From the NCBI GenBank assembly GCA_001017865.1, contig LATQ01000001.1:2988543-3003636 (forward strand): DNA of 15,094 nucleotides. The letters run 5' to 3'. Source of the stretch: Rhodococcus sp. IITR03. GTDB lineage: Bacteria; Actinomycetota; Actinomycetes; Mycobacteriales; Mycobacteriaceae. Both the position numbers and the translations under genes were made by a program. Shown piece by piece: positions 1-6,767 of the stretch. The first letter of the stretch is position 1. Each line of letters starts with the position of its first letter. Under the pieces are notes generated by a model, which saw only the letters and a program-made list of their open reading frames with translations, was not told the origin of the DNA and did not search any database.

Positions 1-1
1 G

Positions 2-67
2 GAGAAGGGTCTGCTGCGCACCGACGAACACGCCCCCGAACCCGAGGCGGCGCTCACCTTGTTCTGA
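2..67 (+). CDS. 3' end of an unidentified gene
   Basis: The window opens inside an open frame that reads EKGLLRTDEHAPEPEAALTLF and stops at a TGA at 65-67. Only 21 residues are visible and they match no family I recognise. The G/C-ending codons fit a real coding tail, and the stop lies 20 bases from the stop of the convergent thioesterase gene. Nothing can be said about its function. Confidence 0.5.
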   Translation, partial: EKGLLRTDEHAPEPEAALTLF

Positions 68-87
68 GGCGGTTCGTGGGCGGCGCG

Positions 88-530
88 TCAGTCGCCGTAG
101 GCGAGCCGGAACTTCTCGAACGCCACGCGCGATGCTTCGGGAACCGGTCGTGATCCGCCTTCGGCGGCGGTGCCGACATCCACCGAGTCGGCGAGTGCGA
201 CGCACCGGCCGTGCTGGAACAGGGCCGAGCCGATCACCACCGACGACGTCCCGATGCGGTGGACACCGGTGGCGATGACGATGTCGTGCGGATAGAACAC
301 CTCGGCCAGGAAGTTGATCTCGATCTTCGCGAGTACCGCACGCTCGAAGGGGTGGTTACCGCCCAGGGTCGACGACACGGCTCCATGACGAGGACGCGGG
401 CCTGCTCGAAGTAGCGGGCGATCGAGACGTTGTTGATGTGCCCGAGCGCGTCGGTGTCGCCGAACAGGGGCGTGATCGTGCGCTGCAGCGGATACAGGTC
501 GAGCGAGGTGCGTCGCGGGTCGTACCGCAT
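88..530 (-). CDS. Hot-dog fold acyl-CoA thioesterase (4HBT-like), one frame break
   Basis: This encodes a probable small acyl-CoA thioesterase of the hot-dog (4HBT/YbgC-like) family, which hydrolyses acyl-CoA to free acid and CoA in the cytoplasm; the substrate cannot be read from the sequence. The N-terminal part carries the family signature GDTDALGHINN (about residues 24-34), with Asp27, His31 and Asn33-Asn34 in the usual active-site loop, followed by the helix SIARYFEQAR. The rest, from AVSSTLGGNHPFERAVL to EKFRLAYGD, lies in another frame. The break is at about 379-384 and is repaired by one extra C in the plus strand (GGCTCC to GGCCTCC). The repaired length is 147 aa, normal for the family. 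The start at 530 (MRYDPRR) is chosen by homology to the domain boundary; an upstream ATG at 575 is possible and neither has a strong ribosome site. It lies downstream of the MarR gene on the same strand, 108 bases away, so the two may be cotranscribed. Confidence 0.8.
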
Positions 531-638
531 GGGAGGTACCGCCTTCGGAGGTCGTGACTGTGACCCGGTCAACATATCCGTGATCCACCGGCGTCCCCGC
601 TCCGGAGGTGCGGACGGAGTTCGCCTCGGGGCGAAGGC

Positions 639-1101
639 CTACCGTCTGCCGTCGATCATGCGATCGCGCATGCGAGCGAAGGCCTCGGTCATGGGGGCGA
701 TGTCGGCGGGAGAGAGCAGGTCGAACATGTCGCGCGGACCGCCCCGACGTGGCCGGGGCCCGCCTCGCGAGTCTCGCGTAGCCGACGTCCGTGAGTTCGG
801 CCCACGCGCCGCGTCGGTCGGATTCGCACTCCACGCGCCGCACCCATCCCGCGTTCTCCATGCGGGAGACGGCGCGGGTGATGCCACTGCGGGTCGTGGT
901 GCTCGCGTCCGCGAGGTCGCGCATGCGCATCCGGCGATCGGGTGCCTCGGACAGCAGGACCAGGATTTCGAAGTCGGTGAAGGAGATGTCGGAGTCCCGC
1001 AGCAGCTGCTTGTCGAGATTCTGGAACAGCAGGCGCGTCGCATCCAGATACGCGCGCCACAGGCGCTGTTCGTCGTCGCTGAGCCACTTCGCTTCTCCCA
1101 T
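639..1101 (-). CDS. MarR-family transcriptional regulator, two frame breaks
   Basis: This is a winged helix-turn-helix repressor of the MarR family, which usually binds a palindrome at its own divergent promoter and is released by small phenolic or acyl ligands. The first 110 residues are intact and typical: DISFTDFEILVLLSEAP (first helices), the RMRDLADASTTTRSGITRAVSRMENAGWV recognition region (about residues 58-88), and the wing ECESDRRGAWAELTDVG. After YARL the frame changes at about 769-775 to EAGPGHVGAVR and again at about 730-736 to DMFDLLSPADIAPMTEAFARM. Two single-base deletions restore a 154-aa protein, a normal MarR length. The ATG at 1101 has GGAG four bases upstream. It diverges from the pirin pair, with a palindrome between them. 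Ligand and regulon are unknown; the neighbours suggest control of the pirin genes or the thioesterase. Confidence 0.85.
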
Positions 1102-1124
1102 GATCTCCAGTGTACCCGCGTTAG

Positions 1125-1140
1125 TTGACTACGCAATCAA
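1125..1140. promoter_or_regulatory. Palindromic MarR-type operator in the divergent promoter
   Basis: TTGACTACGCAATCAA is an imperfect 16-bp palindrome (12 of 16 positions symmetric, perfect TTGA/TCAA ends). It lies 24 bases from the MarR start and 54 bases from the pirin start. MarR proteins commonly bind sites of this length and type. It contains TTGACT (1125-1130), usable as a plus-strand -35 with a weak CACACT -10 at 1147-1152 (16-bp spacer). On the minus strand TACACT (1114-1109) could be a -10 for marR. The position fits repression of both genes, but binding is inferred. Confidence 0.5.
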
Positions 1141-1193
1141 ATGTGACACACTGGACGGGTCGACCGACGGACCACCGAGAGGAGTCGAGCGAC

Positions 1194-2219
1194 ATGAGCA
1201 ACACCGACACCCGTCCCGAGGAAATCCACTGCCGGACGGAGGACCTCCCGATCCGCGACCCGCTCCGCCCCCGCGTGGAGATCATCACCTCGCGTGAGGT
1301 CCCGCTCGGCGGCCCCCGGGCGATGCCCGTGCGCCGCACGCTTCCGCAACGGCAGCGTTCGCTGATCGGCGCGTGGTGCTTCGTCGACCACTACGGCCCC
1401 GACGACGTCTCCCGTACCGGTGGCATGGACGTCGCACCGCACCCCCACACCGGACTGCAGACGGTGTCGTGGCTGTTCACCGGCGAGATCGAACACCGCG
1501 ACAGTCACGGCGTGCACGCGATGGTCCGGCCGGGGGAGTTGAACCTCATGACCGGAGGCCACGGAATCTGTCACTCCGAGGTCTCCACCTCTGCGACCAC
1601 GACACTGCACGGCGTGCAGTTGTGGGTGGCCCTGCCCGACGCACATCGCGATGCGCCCCGCGACTTCCAGCACCACGTACCGCCGATCGTCCGGGTGCCC
1701 GGTGCCGACGTCAAGGTCTTCCTCGGTTCGCTCGCCGGCCAGGAGTCGCCCGTGACGACGTACACCCCGCTGCTCGGCGCGGAGATCGTCCTGGACCCCG
1801 CGGCGAGCATCACCCTCGACGTCGACCCGTCGTTCGAGCACGGGGTGCTCGTCGACACCGGTACGGTCGCGCTGTTCGGCACCGTGCTCACACGTGCCGC
1901 GCTCGGCTACACCGGAACCGGCGTGCCGGCCCTCGAACTGACCAACACCACCGACGAACCCGCACGTATCGTCCTCCTCGGCGGAACACCCCTCGGTGAG
2001 GAGATCGTGATGTGGTGGAACTTCGTCGGCCGCGACCACGACGAGATCGTCGCCTACCGGGACGCCTGGGAACGCGGGTCCGATCGGTTCGGCAGCGTCT
2101 CCGGCTACACCGGCAAAATCGAGCGTCTCCCGGCACCGCCCCTGCCCCAGGCGCGTATCCGCCCCCGCCGCAATCCACCCACCGCAGATCCGAACTGCCC
2201 GACACAGGACCCCGCATGA
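1194..2219 (+). CDS. Pirin family protein (bicupin), first of a tandem pair
   Basis: This is a 341-aa bicupin of the pirin family, cytoplasmic metalloproteins, some of which have quercetin 2,3-dioxygenase activity. The N-terminal cupin has the metal-binding pattern PHPHTGLQTVSWL (His83, His85) and GHGICHSE (His127, Glu129), the four ligands seen in characterised pirins. The C-terminal cupin (about 195-310) includes the pirin_C motif LLGGTPLGEEIVMWWNFVGR. The ATG at 1194 follows a good ribosome site (GAGAGGAG, 1177-1184). The reading frame extends upstream to a TTG at 1125, but that lies inside the putative operator and lacks a ribosome site. The stop overlaps the next gene in ATGA, so the two are translationally coupled. 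The frame is intact. The last 25 residues are Pro/Arg-rich and probably disordered. Confidence 0.93.
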   Translation: MSNTDTRPEEIHCRTEDLPIRDPLRPRVEIITSREVPLGGPRAMPVRRTLPQRQRSLIGAWCFVDHYGPDDVSRTGGMDVAPHPHTGLQTVSWLFTGEIEHRDSHGVHAMVRPGELNLMTGGHGICHSEVSTSATTTLHGVQLWVALPDAHRDAPRDFQHHVPPIVRVPGADVKVFLGSLAGQESPVTTYTPLLGAEIVLDPAASITLDVDPSFEHGVLVDTGTVALFGTVLTRAALGYTGTGVPALELTNTTDEPARIVLLGGTPLGEEIVMWWNFVGRDHDEIVAYRDAWERGSDRFGSVSGYTGKIERLPAPPLPQARIRPRRNPPTADPNCPTQDPA

Positions 2220-2994
2220 GCACCGCACCGATTCTCGACGTCCGCCGCGCGAACGACCGCCTCCACACGAAGATCGACTGGCTCGACTCGAGGCACTCCT
2301 TCTCGTTCGGCCACCACTACGATCCCGACAACACGCATTTCGGGATGCTGATGGTCAACAACGACGACATCGTCCGTCCGGGAAGCGGTTTCGACACCCA
2401 CCCGCACCGCGACATGGAGATCGTCACCTGGGTGCTCCGCGGATCGCTCGTGCACCAGGACTCGACGGGGCATTCCGGGTGATCTACCCGGGTCTCGCGC
2501 AGCGCATGAGCGCGGGCTCCGGGATCCTCCACTCCGAGAAGAACGACTCGTGGCGTTATCCCGGTGCCACCGCGTCGTATTCCGCCGAGCACGACGAACC
2601 GGTGCGGTTCGTGCAGATGTGGGTGCTGCCGGACGAAGCCGGGATCGAGCCGGGATACGAACAACTCGAGATCGACGACGAACTGCTCTCCGGCGGACTC
2701 GTGCCGGTCGCATCCGGAATGGATGCCTACGCCGACCATTCCGCCATCCGCATCCGCAACAGATATGCCGCCATGCACGTCGCGCGGATGCGTCCGGATC
2801 GCCCCGTGACGCTGCCGGACGCACCCTTCGTGCACCTCTTCGTCGCCCGGGGCGAAGCCGCACTCGAGGGAGCCGGACCTCTCGCCGAAGGAGACGCGGT
2901 GCGGATCGCCGGAGGTGGTGGCCGACAGCTCACCACAACCACCGGTGCCGAGGTCATCGTCTGGGAGATGCACGCCACACTCGGACATTCCTGA
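2216..2994 (+). CDS. Second pirin/YhhW-like quercetinase family protein, one frame break
   Basis: This is a pirin-like protein of the shorter YhhW type, whose E. coli member cleaves quercetin in vitro. The frame from MSTAPILDVRRANDRLHTK contains FGHHYDPDNTHFGML and the metal ligands THPHRDMEIVTWVLRG (His62, His64). It ends early at HQDSTGHSG* and resumes in another frame as IYPGLAQRMSAGSGILHSE (His106, Glu108). One extra G in the GGG run at about 2478-2481 joins them, giving 259 aa with all four ligands. The start ATG (2216-2218) overlaps the TGA of the first pirin by 4 bp. The C-terminal cupin reads through EVIVWEMHATLGHS. It shares little obvious sequence with its neighbour beyond the motif, so the pair is not a recent duplication. 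The break is probably a sequencing error. Confidence 0.88.
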
Positions 2995-3030
2995 ACACCG
3001 ACACTCCCGACCGGTCCGGCGGACCGGAAG

Positions 3031-3074
3031 CGGCGACAGGCCCGCCCCGAGGATCCGGGACGGGCCTGTCGCCG
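3031..3074. terminator. Strong hairpin, bidirectional terminator
   Basis: The 18-base arms CGGCGACAGGCCCGCCCC (3031-3048) and GGGACGGGCCTGTCGCCG (3057-3074) pair with one mismatch around an 8-base loop. The hairpin lies between the convergent pirin pair and the CNNM pair, 36 bases after one stop and 7 bases from the other. There is no U-tract, as is common in actinobacteria. A second perfect 8-bp inverted repeat, CCGGTCCG-G-CGGACCGG, precedes it at 3011-3027. Confidence 0.8.
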
Positions 3075-3081
3075 TCGTGGG

Positions 3082-4095
3082 TCAGCTCGCGGCGCCGCTC
3101 ATCGGCAGCAGCCGGGCCAGGACGTCCGAGAGGGTGATCAACCCGACGATCCGTCCGTTCTCGGTGACGGTGACCAGGTGGTTCCTGGTCTCCCGCATCG
3201 TCGTCAGCGCCTCGTAGACCGGCGTCGCGGCATCGATCGTCAGCGCGGGGCGCATCAGTTCGGTCGCCGTGGTTCCGGGTGCGGCCTGGAGACTGTCGCG
3301 CACGTGCACGACACCGTCCACGTGTCCGTTGGCGCGCACGAGCAACCGGAGGTGTCCGGTGCGATGAGCTGTCTCACGGATCTCGAGGGCCGTCGAGGTC
3401 GGCTTCACACTGCTCGGCTCGGCCTGCGGCGTGACGATCTCGCCGAGCGTGAGCGTCTCGAGCTCCAGCGCGCTGCTCAGGTGCCCGTGATAACGCTCGT
3501 CGAGCGTGCCGACGGTGGCCGAGTGCTCGACCAGATGCCGCAGCGCATCGGGATCCTGACCTTCGGCGACCTGATCCACGGGATCCACACCGACCTTCCG
3601 CAGGCACCAGTTCGCCATGTGGTTCAACCGGACGAGCAGCGGCCGGGTCACCCACATGAACGCCCGCATGGGCAGCGCCAGCATCGTGGCCGACTTCTCC
3701 GGGTGAGCGATCGCCCACGACTTCGGTGCCATCTCGCCGACGACGAGGTGCAGGAACGTCACGATGATCAGCGCAAGGACGAAGCCGGCCACGTCCGCGA
3801 GCCACAGCGGCGCGCCCCAGTTCTCGAACAACGGCGTGAGCCAGTGGTGCACTGCGGGTTTGGTCGTCGCACCGAGTGCGAGCGTGCACACCGTGATACC
3901 GAGCTGGGATCCCGCGAGGAGCACCGACAGTTCGGACGCGCTGCGCAGGGCGGCCCGCGCGGAGCGGCTCGACGTCGCTGCGTCCTCCAGTCGGTGTCGT
4001 CGTGCCGCGATGAGCGCGAACTCGACCGCGACGAAGAACGCGCTGGCGGCGATCAGGCCGATCGTCACGACCGCGACAACCACAGGATTACTCAT
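3082..4095 (-). CDS. CNNM/CorC-like DUF21-CBS membrane protein (downstream partner)
   Basis: This is a 337-aa hemolysin-C/CNNM-type membrane protein of the family implicated in Mg2+ (and Co2+) transport or homeostasis. The DUF21 domain occupies about residues 1-180. Likely membrane segments are at about 5-28, 55-80 and 98-122, and the conserved signature GEMAPKSWAIAHPEK lies at about 119-133. Two CBS domains (about 205-330) follow, ending in GRIVGLITLSDVLARLLP. Unlike the upstream partner it has no C-terminal CorC_HlyC domain. The ATG at 4095 lies in ATGAGTAA, overlapping the upstream stop by 8 bp, so the two are tightly coupled. The frame is intact. Paired paralogues of this family are common in actinobacteria and may form a heterodimer, which is an inference. 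Confidence 0.9.
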   Translation of the reverse strand: MSNPVVVAVVTIGLIAASAFFVAVEFALIAARRHRLEDAATSSRSARAALRSASELSVLLAGSQLGITVCTLALGATTKPAVHHWLTPLFENWGAPLWLADVAGFVLALIIVTFLHLVVGEMAPKSWAIAHPEKSATMLALPMRAFMWVTRPLLVRLNHMANWCLRKVGVDPVDQVAEGQDPDALRHLVEHSATVGTLDERYHGHLSSALELETLTLGEIVTPQAEPSSVKPTSTALEIRETAHRTGHLRLLVRANGHVDGVVHVRDSLQAAPGTTATELMRPALTIDAATPVYEALTTMRETRNHLVTVTENGRIVGLITLSDVLARLLPMSGAAS

Positions 4096-5454
4096 TGCCG
4101 GTCACCTCGTCCGTCAGAACGGTCACGCGCACGGACGACGGCACGTGCTTGTCGATGTCGCGTACCTCGGCCACCAGGATCCTGTGGATCGGGCCGTCCT
4201 CGTTCAGCAGTTCGGCGGGATCCGGATCCAGCGTGATCCGGACGGTGTCACCCACCTCGGGGAGGCCGCCGAACTCGGTGATGACCAAGCCGGCGAGCGT
4301 CTCGTAGTCGCCCTCGGGCAGTTCGTGGTCGAGGGTGCGGGCCACCTCGTCGATGTGTGCGTCACCGCGGACGATCCAGCCGTCGCCCTCGGGGCGGATG
4401 ACCTCGACGGCCATCGCGGAATCGTGCTCGTCGGCGATCTCGCCGACCAGTTCCTCCGCGATGTCCTCGAGGGTGACGACGCCGGCGAAACCGCCGTACT
4501 CGTCGATCACCAGTGCCATCTCGTCCTCGGCCCGGGCCAGTTCGGCAAGAACCTCCGGCAGTGCCAGCGTGGCCGGCACGATCACGGGCGGGCGGCAGAC
4601 CCCCGCGGCCGTGCCCGTCGGGGTGTCGAGGCCGAGGAGGTCGTGCAGGTGCACGACACCGCGCAGATCGTCGGACGAGGTGCCCACCACCGGGTATCGG
4701 GTGTGCCCCTCGCTCATCTTGTCGAGGATGGTGGCGACCGGCTCGTCCAGTTCGACGACGTCGACCCGCGACCGCGGGATCATCGCGTGTTCGGCGGTCC
4801 GGGTCGGGAACTCGAGGATCCGGTCGAGGAGGGTGGACAATTCCGGCGGAAGTTCGCCGGTCTCGCGGGACGCAGCGACGATGTGTTCGAGGTCGCGCGG
4901 TGTCGCGGAGTGCTCGACGTCGTGTACCGGCTCGATGCGCAGTGCGCGCAGCAGGAGATTCGACGACGCGTCGAACAGTTTGATCAGCCATCCGAAGACT
5001 GCGAGATAGGCGTTCGTCGACAGGGCGAGACCGCGGGCGACCGGTTCGGGACGGGCGATGGCGAGATTCTTCGGTACCAGCTCACCGAAGACCATCTGGA
5101 CCACCGTCGAGAAGAGCACGGCCAGCACGGTGCCGACGGCGACACCCACGGCGGTGGGGATGCCGACACCGCCCAACAGTTCGCCGAGACCGCTACCGAT
5201 CAGCGGTTCCGCGACGTAACCGACGAGCAGACCGGTGACGGTGATGCCGAGCTGGGCGCCCGAAAGCATGAAGGAGGTGCGGCGGGTGACCGCCAGTGCG
5301 CGGGCCGCAGCCGAGTCACCGCCTTCGGCGCGAGCTTCAGGCGGGAGCGGTCGACGGCCATGTACGCGAATTCCTGCGCGACGAAGTAGCCGGTCAGAGC
5401 AGTGATGGCGAGAACGACAAGAATGCCGGCCGCGATTCCGAGGGCGGTCAGCAC
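4088..5454 (-). CDS. CNNM/CorC-like DUF21-CBS-CorC_HlyC membrane protein, one frame break
   Basis: This full-length CNNM/CorC-family protein (455 aa after repair) is probably involved in Mg2+ transport or homeostasis. The first hydrophobic segment (about 4-30, GILVVLAITALTGYFVAQEF) lies in one frame. At about 5333-5336 the reading moves to a second frame starting AEGGDSAAARALAVTRRTSF; one missing C/G in GCGCCG explains it. The DUF21 signature FGELVPKNLAIARPEPVA is at about 147-164. CBS domains follow at about 220-345 (MIPRSRVDVVELDEPVATIL and DEYGGFAGVVTLEDIAEELVGEI), then a CorC_HlyC domain (about 360-440, RGDAHIDEVARTLDHELPEG). The GTG start at 5454 is chosen because it opens the first transmembrane helix and overlaps the stop of a leader ORF (GTGCTGA). 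It has no clear ribosome site of its own, which fits translational coupling. Confidence 0.9.
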
Positions 5455-5537
5455 TTCGGGGACCGGGCTCGGGTGACGAGCAGAGCGTCACGTCTGGGCG
5501 GGACGGGTCTTCGAGGTTTTCGCTTGGGGGGTTTCAT
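5448..5537 (-). CDS. 29-aa Pro/Arg-rich leader ORF upstream of the CNNM pair
   Basis: The ATG at 5537, three bases after AAGGGAG, opens a 30-codon frame beginning MKPPKRKPRRPVPPRR and ending RARSPKC-TGA. Its stop overlaps the GTG start of the first CNNM gene as GTGCTGA. The peptide has six prolines in its first 15 residues, two of them Pro-Pro pairs, and is strongly basic. That organisation resembles a regulatory leader peptide rather than a functional protein. The known parallel is Salmonella mgtL, a short Pro/Arg-containing leader that controls the Mg2+ transporter gene mgtA according to proline and Mg2+ supply. The link to magnesium here is inference from the downstream family. The alternative is that it is only a fortuitous frame in a leader RNA. 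Confidence 0.5.
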   Translation of the reverse strand: MKPPKRKPRRPVPPRRDALLVTRARSPKC

Positions 5538-5880
5538 GACTCCCTTGGGTCGGGTCGGGACGGGTGCATTCACAGGATAGGACGAACGGACAGCGGTGGA
5601 AGTTCCACACCCGGGGTGGAGGTATGGTCACAAGGCGATCTTGTAATGTCCCGGATTATCATCCGAATGGACCGAATTGCCCGTCACGGGTATTTCCGAG
5701 CGATTACGACATTTCTGACCGATTTTCTCAAATGTTTCACTGTTTCCGCTGGTAGAGAGTTTTTGTGGCCTGGATAACAAATCTATGTGCTGCGCTGGCG
5801 TGGAATGCAGGTAACAATTGGATCGCGTGTCGACGCGCGTCGTCACAACTTCGTTGTCGTTCCATTGATGGGAGAAGCCC
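5538..5880. other. 343-bp non-coding, AT-richer divergent intergenic region
   Basis: I see no convincing gene here. The part from 5640 to 5820 is clearly richer in A/T than the rest of the window and lacks its codon bias. It holds short inverted repeats: ACAAG-gcgat-CTTGT at 5630-5644, ACATTT/AAATGT around 5709-5736, a GTCGAC-centred near-palindrome at 5825-5838, and ACAAC-ttc-GTTGT at 5845-5857, just upstream of the small-peptide ribosome site. A GGGTAT at 5688-5693 has no matching upstream element. The region probably carries the promoters of both the leader-CNNM operon and the small peptide, plus a structured 5' leader. No single promoter can be fixed by eye. Confidence 0.5.
5574..5603 (-). 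promoter_or_regulatory. Possible promoter of the leader-CNNM operon
   Basis: On the minus strand TATCCT (5579-5574) could be a -10 element with TTCCAC as a weak -35, 16 bp upstream. The start would lie near 5567, leaving a leader of about 30 nt before the leader ORF. The -35 matches only half of the consensus, so this is tentative. Confidence 0.25.
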
Positions 5881-6003
5881 GTGCCTGCACTCGAGTTCCT
5901 TGTCGACCTCTTCGGTAACCTCGCCGACCTGTTCGACGTGCTGAACTTCTTCACCGGTTCCGCTGATGCGGCCGGCGATGCGTTCGGCAGCAGCCAGGCC
6001 TGA
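5881..6003 (+). CDS. 40-aa acidic amphipathic small protein (possibly PorA/PorH-like)
   Basis: GTG at 5881, preceded by GGGAGAAG with good spacing, opens a 41-codon frame ending at 6003. The peptide starts MPALEFLVDLFGNLADLF and ends GDAFGSSQA. It has five Asp, one Glu and no Lys or Arg, and it contains an amphipathic helix with a heptad-like repeat (VDLFGNL/ADLFDVL). A perfect terminator begins 14 bases after the stop, and a long AT-rich leader precedes it, as expected of a strongly expressed monocistronic gene. Corynebacterial PorA and PorH are likewise very short, acidic, helical and without a signal peptide, and act as mycomembrane channels modified by mycolate on Ser. The resemblance is in character, not in demonstrated sequence homology. 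A membrane-acting toxin peptide is an alternative. Confidence 0.65.
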   Translation: MPALEFLVDLFGNLADLFDVLNFFTGSADAAGDAFGSSQA

Positions 6004-6016
6004 GCCTCGCAGACTC

Positions 6017-6047
6017 GAAGGCCCGCGGGTTGATCCCGCGGGCCTTC
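6017..6047 (+). terminator. Perfect 13-bp hairpin terminator
   Basis: GAAGGCCCGCGGG (6017-6029) and CCCGCGGGCCTTC (6035-6047) pair perfectly around a 5-base loop (TTGAT). It starts 14 bases after the stop of the small acidic peptide and almost certainly ends its transcript. There is only a short T-poor tail. Confidence 0.88.
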
Positions 6048-6055
6048 GTCGTGTC

Positions 6056-6073
6056 CGGACACGGTCGTGTCCG
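6056..6073. repeat. 18-bp perfect palindrome
   Basis: CGGACACG-GT-CGTGTCCG is a perfect 8-bp inverted repeat with a 2-base centre. It begins 9 bases after the terminator and lies 162 bases before the DUF4383 start. It could be a dimeric repressor operator or an extra hairpin of the terminator. No regulator can be named. Confidence 0.5.
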
Positions 6074-6149
6074 TCCGGCCAGGGGGTGAAGTACCGCACC
6101 CGCCCTCGCTCGCCGTTCTCGACCTCCGTCCTCGAACACGGAAACCGAC

Positions 6150-6175
6150 GTTTGGGTTCGTTCGGTCACGGCTAA
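6150..6175 (+). promoter_or_regulatory. SigF/SigB-like promoter (imperfect) flanked by a 10-bp inverted repeat
   Basis: GTTT (6150-6153), 16 bases, then GGCTAA (6170-6175) resembles the actinobacterial SigF/SigB consensus GTTT-N15-17-GGGTAT with two mismatches. The element is bracketed by a perfect inverted repeat, CGTTTGGGTT (6149-6158) and AACCCAAACG (6200-6209). The implied transcript would start near 6182, about 50 bases before the DUF4383 start. Confidence 0.35.
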
Positions 6176-6234
6176 CCGGGGGTGTAATTCGGACCACTCA
6201 ACCCAAACGGACGTTCGGTGAGAGGACGCGAAAC

Positions 6235-6704
6235 ATGACATCTCGAACCCCAAGCCCCGGCCGTGGCTCGATGACGGCAACGCCGGTGCAGACTGCGGCG
6301 CTCGTGTGGGCGCTGTCTTCCTCCTGGTGGGCATCCTCGGCTTCATCCCGGGGGTCACGTCGGACTACGACCAGCTCTCGGGCGCAGGCCATCATTCCGA
6401 GGCCACGCTCCTGGGGATCTTCCAGGTCTCCATCCTGCACAACATCGTGCACCTGTTGTTCGGTGTCCTGGGGCTCGCTGCGGCCCGGGCCGTGACAACC
6501 GCCCGCAGTTTCCTCCTCATCGGCGGTGCGATCTACCTGGTGCTCTGGATCTACGGCCTGATCATCGACAAGGACAGTGGCGCCAACTTCGTGCCGGTGA
6601 ACTCCGCGGACGACTGGCTGCACTTCGTCCTGGGCGTGGGCATGATCGCGCTCGGTGTGCTCCTCACACGCACACGGACCACCCCCGGCACGGTTCGCTC
6701 CTGA
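6235..6704 (+). CDS. DUF4383 family membrane protein, one frame break
   Basis: This is a small integral membrane protein of the actinobacterial DUF4383 family, of unknown function. The ATG at 6235 follows AGAGGA eight bases upstream. A second ATG at 6271 is less well supported. The frame MTSRTPSPGRGS...VQTAALV is joined to GAVFLLVGILGFIPGVTSDY by adding one G at about 6308 (GTGTGG to GTGGTGG), giving 156 aa. Four hydrophobic helices are visible: about 20-42, 65-88 (ILHNIVHLLFGVLGLAA), 95-118 (SFLLIGGAIYLVLWIYGLII) and 131-150 (WLHFVLGVGMIALGVLL). Family hallmarks are the HNIVHLLFGVLGL and DDWLHFVLGVGM segments. The promoter region hints at stress-sigma control. Confidence 0.87.
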
Positions 6705-6736
6705 CCCGTACCCACCCGTCGTGATGACGGGATCCG

Positions 6737-6767
6737 AGAACCCGTGGCCCCTCACGCCACGGGTTCT
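6737..6767. terminator. Bidirectional hairpin between DUF4383 and recQ
   Basis: AGAACCCGTGGC (6737-6748) and GCCACGGGTTCT (6756-6767) form a perfect 12-bp stem with a 7-base loop. It lies 32 bases after the DUF4383 stop and includes the recQ stop codon, so it can serve both converging genes. Confidence 0.8.

Noticed and set aside
88..1101. A MarR-thioesterase fusion protein in one minus-strand frame
   Set aside because: The middle 120 residues are Arg/His-rich nonsense. Proper MarR C-terminal and thioesterase N-terminal sequences lie in other frames, so two genes with deletions explain it better.
1113..1137. A fifth SigF-like promoter for marR (GATT-N16-GGGTAC, minus strand)
   Set aside because: The -35 is imperfect, and the start would fall within the ribosome site. 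A housekeeping-type TACACT overlapping the operator explains the region at least as well.
1137..2228. A 363-codon minus-strand frame opposite the first pirin
   Set aside because: It has no domain pattern and low-complexity Asp/Val/Gly/Arg composition. The plus strand carries intact pirin motifs.
5688..5693. GGGTAT as a SigF-type -10 for the small peptide
   Set aside because: No GTTT-like element lies 15-17 bases upstream.
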